Shown one piece after another: positions 22,850 to 25,223 of a DNA stretch of 25,223 nt. The translations under genes were made by a program, and so were the position numbers. The stretch's first letter is position 1; each line of letters opens with the position of its first letter. Source of the stretch: a bacterium (GTDB lineage Bacteria > Chloroflexota > Dormibacteria > UBA8260 > Bog-877); assembly GCA_021802115.1 (NCBI GenBank), contig JAKABA010000042.1:1-25223 (forward strand), given 5' to 3'. The notes below the pieces were generated by a model. That model did no database searches. It saw only the letters and a program-made list of their open reading frames with translations, and was not told the origin of the DNA.

Positions 22850-23371
22850 TTGAGCGAGGAGCAGGGCCAGGGCCCGGCGGCGATGCCGGTGCTGAGCCCC
22901 CCCCGCCGGGGCGCCAATTGGCGCGTCACCGGGCTGGCTGCCGGCATCCTGCTGATCCTGGTGCTGCTGAAGCTGGTGACCAGCCATCCCCAGCCCCGCC
23001 CCTCTCATCTCAGCCCCACCGGCGCTGCGGTCGGTTACATCGACGCTCTGCGTTCGCACAACCTGGCGAGCCTGCAGAGCTATCTCGCTCCCGCGGAGAG
23101 GGGGCGCGCGGCCGAGGAGCTGGCCTCGCTTCGCGCCGACCACGTCCTGCTGGTCTCCCCGGTCGTGGAGAGCGCGATCGGGGAGGGTGCCTCCATGACG
23201 GTGGCGATCACTGTGGAAGTGTGCTATCGCCACCGCGCCGCGCGCTCCTACACCTGCCAGCTGATCCAGCACGAGCCGCTGGGGCTGCCCTCGGCGCTGC
23301 AGAGTGTCGAGGTGCACAAGCGCTGGTACATCAGCACCGTGCTCGATCCGGAGCCGCTCGCGCGGCAGTGA
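22850..23371 (+). CDS. Single-pass membrane protein with possible NTF2-like outer domain
   Basis: This 173-residue protein has a short polar N-terminus, one membrane helix (about 27-44) and an outer domain of about 120 residues. The domain begins SPTGAAVGYIDALRSHN, passes through LQSYLAPAERGRAAEELASL, then strands MTVAITVEVCY and SYTCQLIQ, and ends VEVHKRWYISTVL. Helices followed by strands, with a closing W-Y-I motif, suggest an NTF2-like fold. C125 and C136 could form a disulfide. Anchor plus NTF2-like domain is also the layout of VirB8/TcpC proteins, but it is remote from the T4SS genes, so this is speculation. The TTG start has GGGAGGTG just upstream. It converges on fumC. Confidence 0.7.
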   Translation: MSEEQGQGPAAMPVLSPPRRGANWRVTGLAAGILLILVLLKLVTSHPQPRPSHLSPTGAAVGYIDALRSHNLASLQSYLAPAERGRAAEELASLRADHVLLVSPVVESAIGEGASMTVAITVEVCYRHRAARSYTCQLIQHEPLGLPSALQSVEVHKRWYISTVLDPEPLARQ

Positions 23372-23373
23372 CC

Positions 23374-24795
23374 TCAGCCAGCCCGGCTGCCACCCCCGAG
23401 AGTGGGGGTGACCTGCCGTTCGGGATCCAGCAACCGATCGATCTCCTCGGCGGAGAGTCCTGACCGCTCCACGGCCACCTCACGGACGGTGCGATCGGAC
23501 TCGTAGGCGGTGTGGGCGATCGCCGCCGCGGCGTCATATCCGATCGCCGGCACGAGTCCGGTGCAGATGGCGAGGCCGCGCTCCAGCAGCTCCGGGCCGC
23601 GACTGGTGGCGGTCACCCCGTCGATCGCGCTGCGGGCGAGGTTGGCGGCGGCGCGCCCCAGCAGCTCGATCTCCTCCAGCAGGTTGTGGGCCGCGACCGG
23701 GAGCATGACGTTCAGCTCCAGCAAGGACCCGGTGGTGGCGGCCATGGCGACCGTCGCGTCGCACCCGATCACCTGGGCCACCACCATCAGCGCGGACTCG
23801 CAGATGACCGGGTTCACCTTGCCGGGCATGATCGACGAACCCGGTTGGACGGCGGGGAGGTTCAGCTCGGCGATCCCGGCCCGCGGTCCGCAGCTGAGCA
23901 GGCGGATGTCGTTGGCGATCTTGTGGAGTGCGACGGCGGCCCCCCGGACCGCGCCGGACGTGAAGGCCACCGCGTCCAGGGTGGACTGGGCCTGGAAGTG
24001 ATTCTCCGACTCCTTGAGGTTGGGGTCGTAGGTGGCGGCCAGACGCTTGATCACCCGCGCCGCGAACTCGGGGTGGGACCCGATCCCGGTGCCGACGGCG
24101 GTTCCCCCAAGGGCTACCTCCACCAGCTGGCCCCTGGCGGCGTCCAGCCGGGCGAGCGCGCGCTCCACCTGGCCGCGGTAGCCGAGGAACTCCTGCCCCA
24201 GCCGGATCGGGGTCGCGTCCTGGAGGTGGGTGCGGCCGGTCTTGATGATGCCCCAGAGCGCTTCGCGCTGGCGGTCCAGCGCCGCCTGCAACTGCTCCAG
24301 AGCGGGAATCAGCTCCTCACTCATGGCGGAGAGCGCCGCCAGGTGGATCGCGGTCGGGAACACGTCGTTGCTGGACTGCCCAAGGTTGACGTGGTCATTG
24401 GGGTGGATGGTCGCCCGGTCGCCGCGCTCGGCCCCCATCAGCTCCAGGGCGCGGTTGGCGATGACCTCGTTGGCGTTCATGTTGGACGAGGTGCCGCTCC
24501 CGGTCTGGAAGATGTCGACCACGAACTCCTGGTCGAAGCGACCCTGGGCCACCTCGTCCGCGGCGGTGGCGATCGCCACCGCCCGCTCCTCGTCGAGCAG
24601 GCCCAGCTCGAGGTTGACCCGGGCCGCCTCCCGCTTGATCGCACCCAGCGCGGCGATCATGCGCCGGGGGAGGCGGAGAGTTGAGATCGGGAAGTTCACC
24701 ACCGCACGCTGGGTGGAGGCGCCGTAGTAGGCGCGCGCCGGCACCGCCAGCTCGCCCATCGAGTCCCGCTCTACGCGGACCGGCTCCTCGCTCAT
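23374..24795 (-). CDS. fumC: Class II fumarate hydratase
   Basis: FumC interconverts fumarate and L-malate in the citric acid cycle, in the cytoplasm. The 473-residue protein carries the superfamily signature GSSIMPGKVNP (319-329), the FumC-type QTGSGTSSNMNANEV (97-111), HPNDHVNLGQSSND (131-144) and the catalytic His in TGRTHLQDATP (H190). The iron-sulfur class I enzyme is excluded. Among lookalikes, aspartase shares the fold, but the HPNDHVN and THLQDATP segments favour fumarase. The ATG overlaps the stop of the plsY-type gene (ATGA), so it can be read as a coupled second gene, and a TAAACT box 7 nt upstream could give it its own start. It converges on the 22850 gene with a gap of 2 bp. Confidence 0.95.
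   Translation of the reverse strand: MSEEPVRVERDSMGELAVPARAYYGASTQRAVVNFPISTLRLPRRMIAALGAIKREAARVNLELGLLDEERAVAIATAADEVAQGRFDQEFVVDIFQTGSGTSSNMNANEVIANRALELMGAERGDRATIHPNDHVNLGQSSNDVFPTAIHLAALSAMSEELIPALEQLQAALDRQREALWGIIKTGRTHLQDATPIRLGQEFLGYRGQVERALARLDAARGQLVEVALGGTAVGTGIGSHPEFAARVIKRLAATYDPNLKESENHFQAQSTLDAVAFTSGAVRGAAVALHKIANDIRLLSCGPRAGIAELNLPAVQPGSSIMPGKVNPVICESALMVVAQVIGCDATVAMAATTGSLLELNVMLPVAAHNLLEEIELLGRAAANLARSAIDGVTATSRGPELLERGLAICTGLVPAIGYDAAAAIAHTAYESDRTVREVAVERSGLSAEEIDRLLDPERQVTPTLGGGSRAG
23391..23410. terminator. GC-rich hairpin at convergent gene ends
   Basis: CACCCCC and GGGGGTG (7-bp perfect arms, loop GAGAGT) lie 20 bp after the stop of the 22850 gene and inside the fumC 3' end. 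It may help end the plus-strand transcript. There is no U-tract, and Thr/Gly/Pro codons alone could produce it, so confidence is low. Confidence 0.28.
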
Positions 24796-25223
24796 GCCCT
24801 TGAGTTTACGGGGGGACCGGGATCGGGAACCTCAGGCCCGGGCCGCCAGTCATCGAGCAGCCGGCGCATGAAGCTGTCCTGGGTCGCTCGCCGTTCCTTG
24901 TGCAGGGGGTAGTACCCCTCAAAGCGGCGCAGCACCAGGCAGAGCAGGATCCCCACCGCGATCACGGCGTAGGCGGTGGGGGCGCGGGCGAGAATCAGGA
25001 CCGCTGGCAGCCCCAGGTAGGCGACGAGCACACCCAGGCCACTGCGGTGCCCGATCCCGCTCACCGCCAGCAGCAAGAGGACGAACGCCACCCCGACCGG
25101 GGACCACAGGAAGATCGCCCCCGTGGCGGTGCCCACCCCCCGGCCCCCGTTGTAGCGGAAGTAGATCGGCCAGCCGTTGCCGACGACGGCGGCCAGGCCG
25201 GCTCCGCCGGCGACCCAGGCCGG
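24792..25223 (-). CDS. plsY: Glycerol-3-phosphate acyltransferase PlsY-like (5' end cut by window edge)
   Basis: The visible 143 C-terminal residues enter at the window edge in frame as PAWVAGGAGLAAVVGNGWPI, followed by YFRYNGGRGVGTATGA. This is a variant of the PlsY loop normally written GGKGVAT, in which Lys is replaced by Arg here. Several hydrophobic helices follow (about residues 40-100 of the visible part), then a basic tail. PlsY transfers the acyl group from acyl-phosphate to glycerol-3-phosphate at the membrane, the first step of phospholipid synthesis. The usual C-terminal N-I-x-R-L-like motif is not evident, so a divergent homologue is possible. Its TGA overlaps the fumC ATG. The N-terminus, including the first active-site motif, lies outside the window. 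Confidence 0.77.
   Translation of the reverse strand, partial: PAWVAGGAGLAAVVGNGWPIYFRYNGGRGVGTATGAIFLWSPVGVAFVLLLLAVSGIGHRSGLGVLVAYLGLPAVLILARAPTAYAVIAVGILLCLVLRRFEGYYPLHKERRATQDSFMRRLLDDWRPGPEVPDPGPPVNSRA
24803..24808 (-). promoter_or_regulatory. Leaderless-type -10 box (TAAACT) of fumC
   Basis: TAAACT on the minus strand ends 7 nt before the fumC ATG, inside the last codons of the plsY-type gene. It could allow fumC to be expressed apart from that gene. The same bases encode Val-Asn-Ser there, so chance is not excluded. Confidence 0.35.

Noticed and set aside
1..25223. Mobile-element boundary, CRISPR array, tRNA or rRNA
   Set aside because: No transposase, integrase, terminal inverted repeats, spaced direct repeats, tRNA-like cloverleaf or rRNA stretch was seen on reading both strands.

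Overview
The window is a very GC-rich bacterial chromosome segment with dense, often overlapping genes, few Shine-Dalgarno sites and several starts preceded at 6-7 nt by a TANNNT box. Gram-positive-type (PrgI/VirB4/CHAP) secretion genes, a bifunctional class A penicillin-binding protein and a menC-type enolase fit a monoderm, high-GC lineage such as Actinomycetota or a Chloroflexota/Dormibacterota-like group. The lineage is an inference; no rRNA or tRNA is present to fix it.

Left part (1-9329, all minus strand): a PrgI-like membrane protein coupled to a VirB4-type ATPase that runs off the left edge; then, upstream, folB with three poorly characterised genes; a menC/N-succinylamino-acid-racemase enolase coupled to an M20 carboxypeptidase-like enzyme; a small unknown gene; a membrane-anchored lytic transglycosylase; a secreted coiled-coil CHAP hydrolase; and hemE. 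Middle (9368-12393): a UbiA-type prenyltransferase and a PH-like membrane protein on the plus strand face a minus-strand MFS transporter with a small coiled-coil gene, with a long hairpin between them.

The most striking block is 12415-19873 (minus strand): VirD4/TraG coupling ATPase, a small VirB2-like two-helix protein, a large VirB6-like polytopic protein, a PrgI/VirB3-like protein, a VirB4 ATPase and a secreted CHAP hydrolase. Every junction that can be read has stop and start overlapping. This is the core order of a Gram-positive conjugation-type T4SS (compare PrgH-PrgI-PrgJ-PrgK of pCF10), but no relaxase, integrase, origin of transfer or attachment site is visible, and the block sits among housekeeping genes. 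With the second PrgI-VirB4 pair at the left edge and two further wall hydrolases, it suggests a resident chromosomal T4SS-like machine rather than an obvious mobile element.

Right part (19970-25223): a stand-alone response regulator diverges from the T4SS operon; a class A PBP with a Pro/Thr-rich tail has a leader bounded by a 14-bp perfect inverted repeat; a single-pass protein with a possible NTF2-like outer domain follows; then fumC, coupled to a plsY-type acyltransferase cut by the right edge. No rRNA, tRNA, CRISPR or insertion sequence was found, and no gene-free stretch exceeds about 230 bp.
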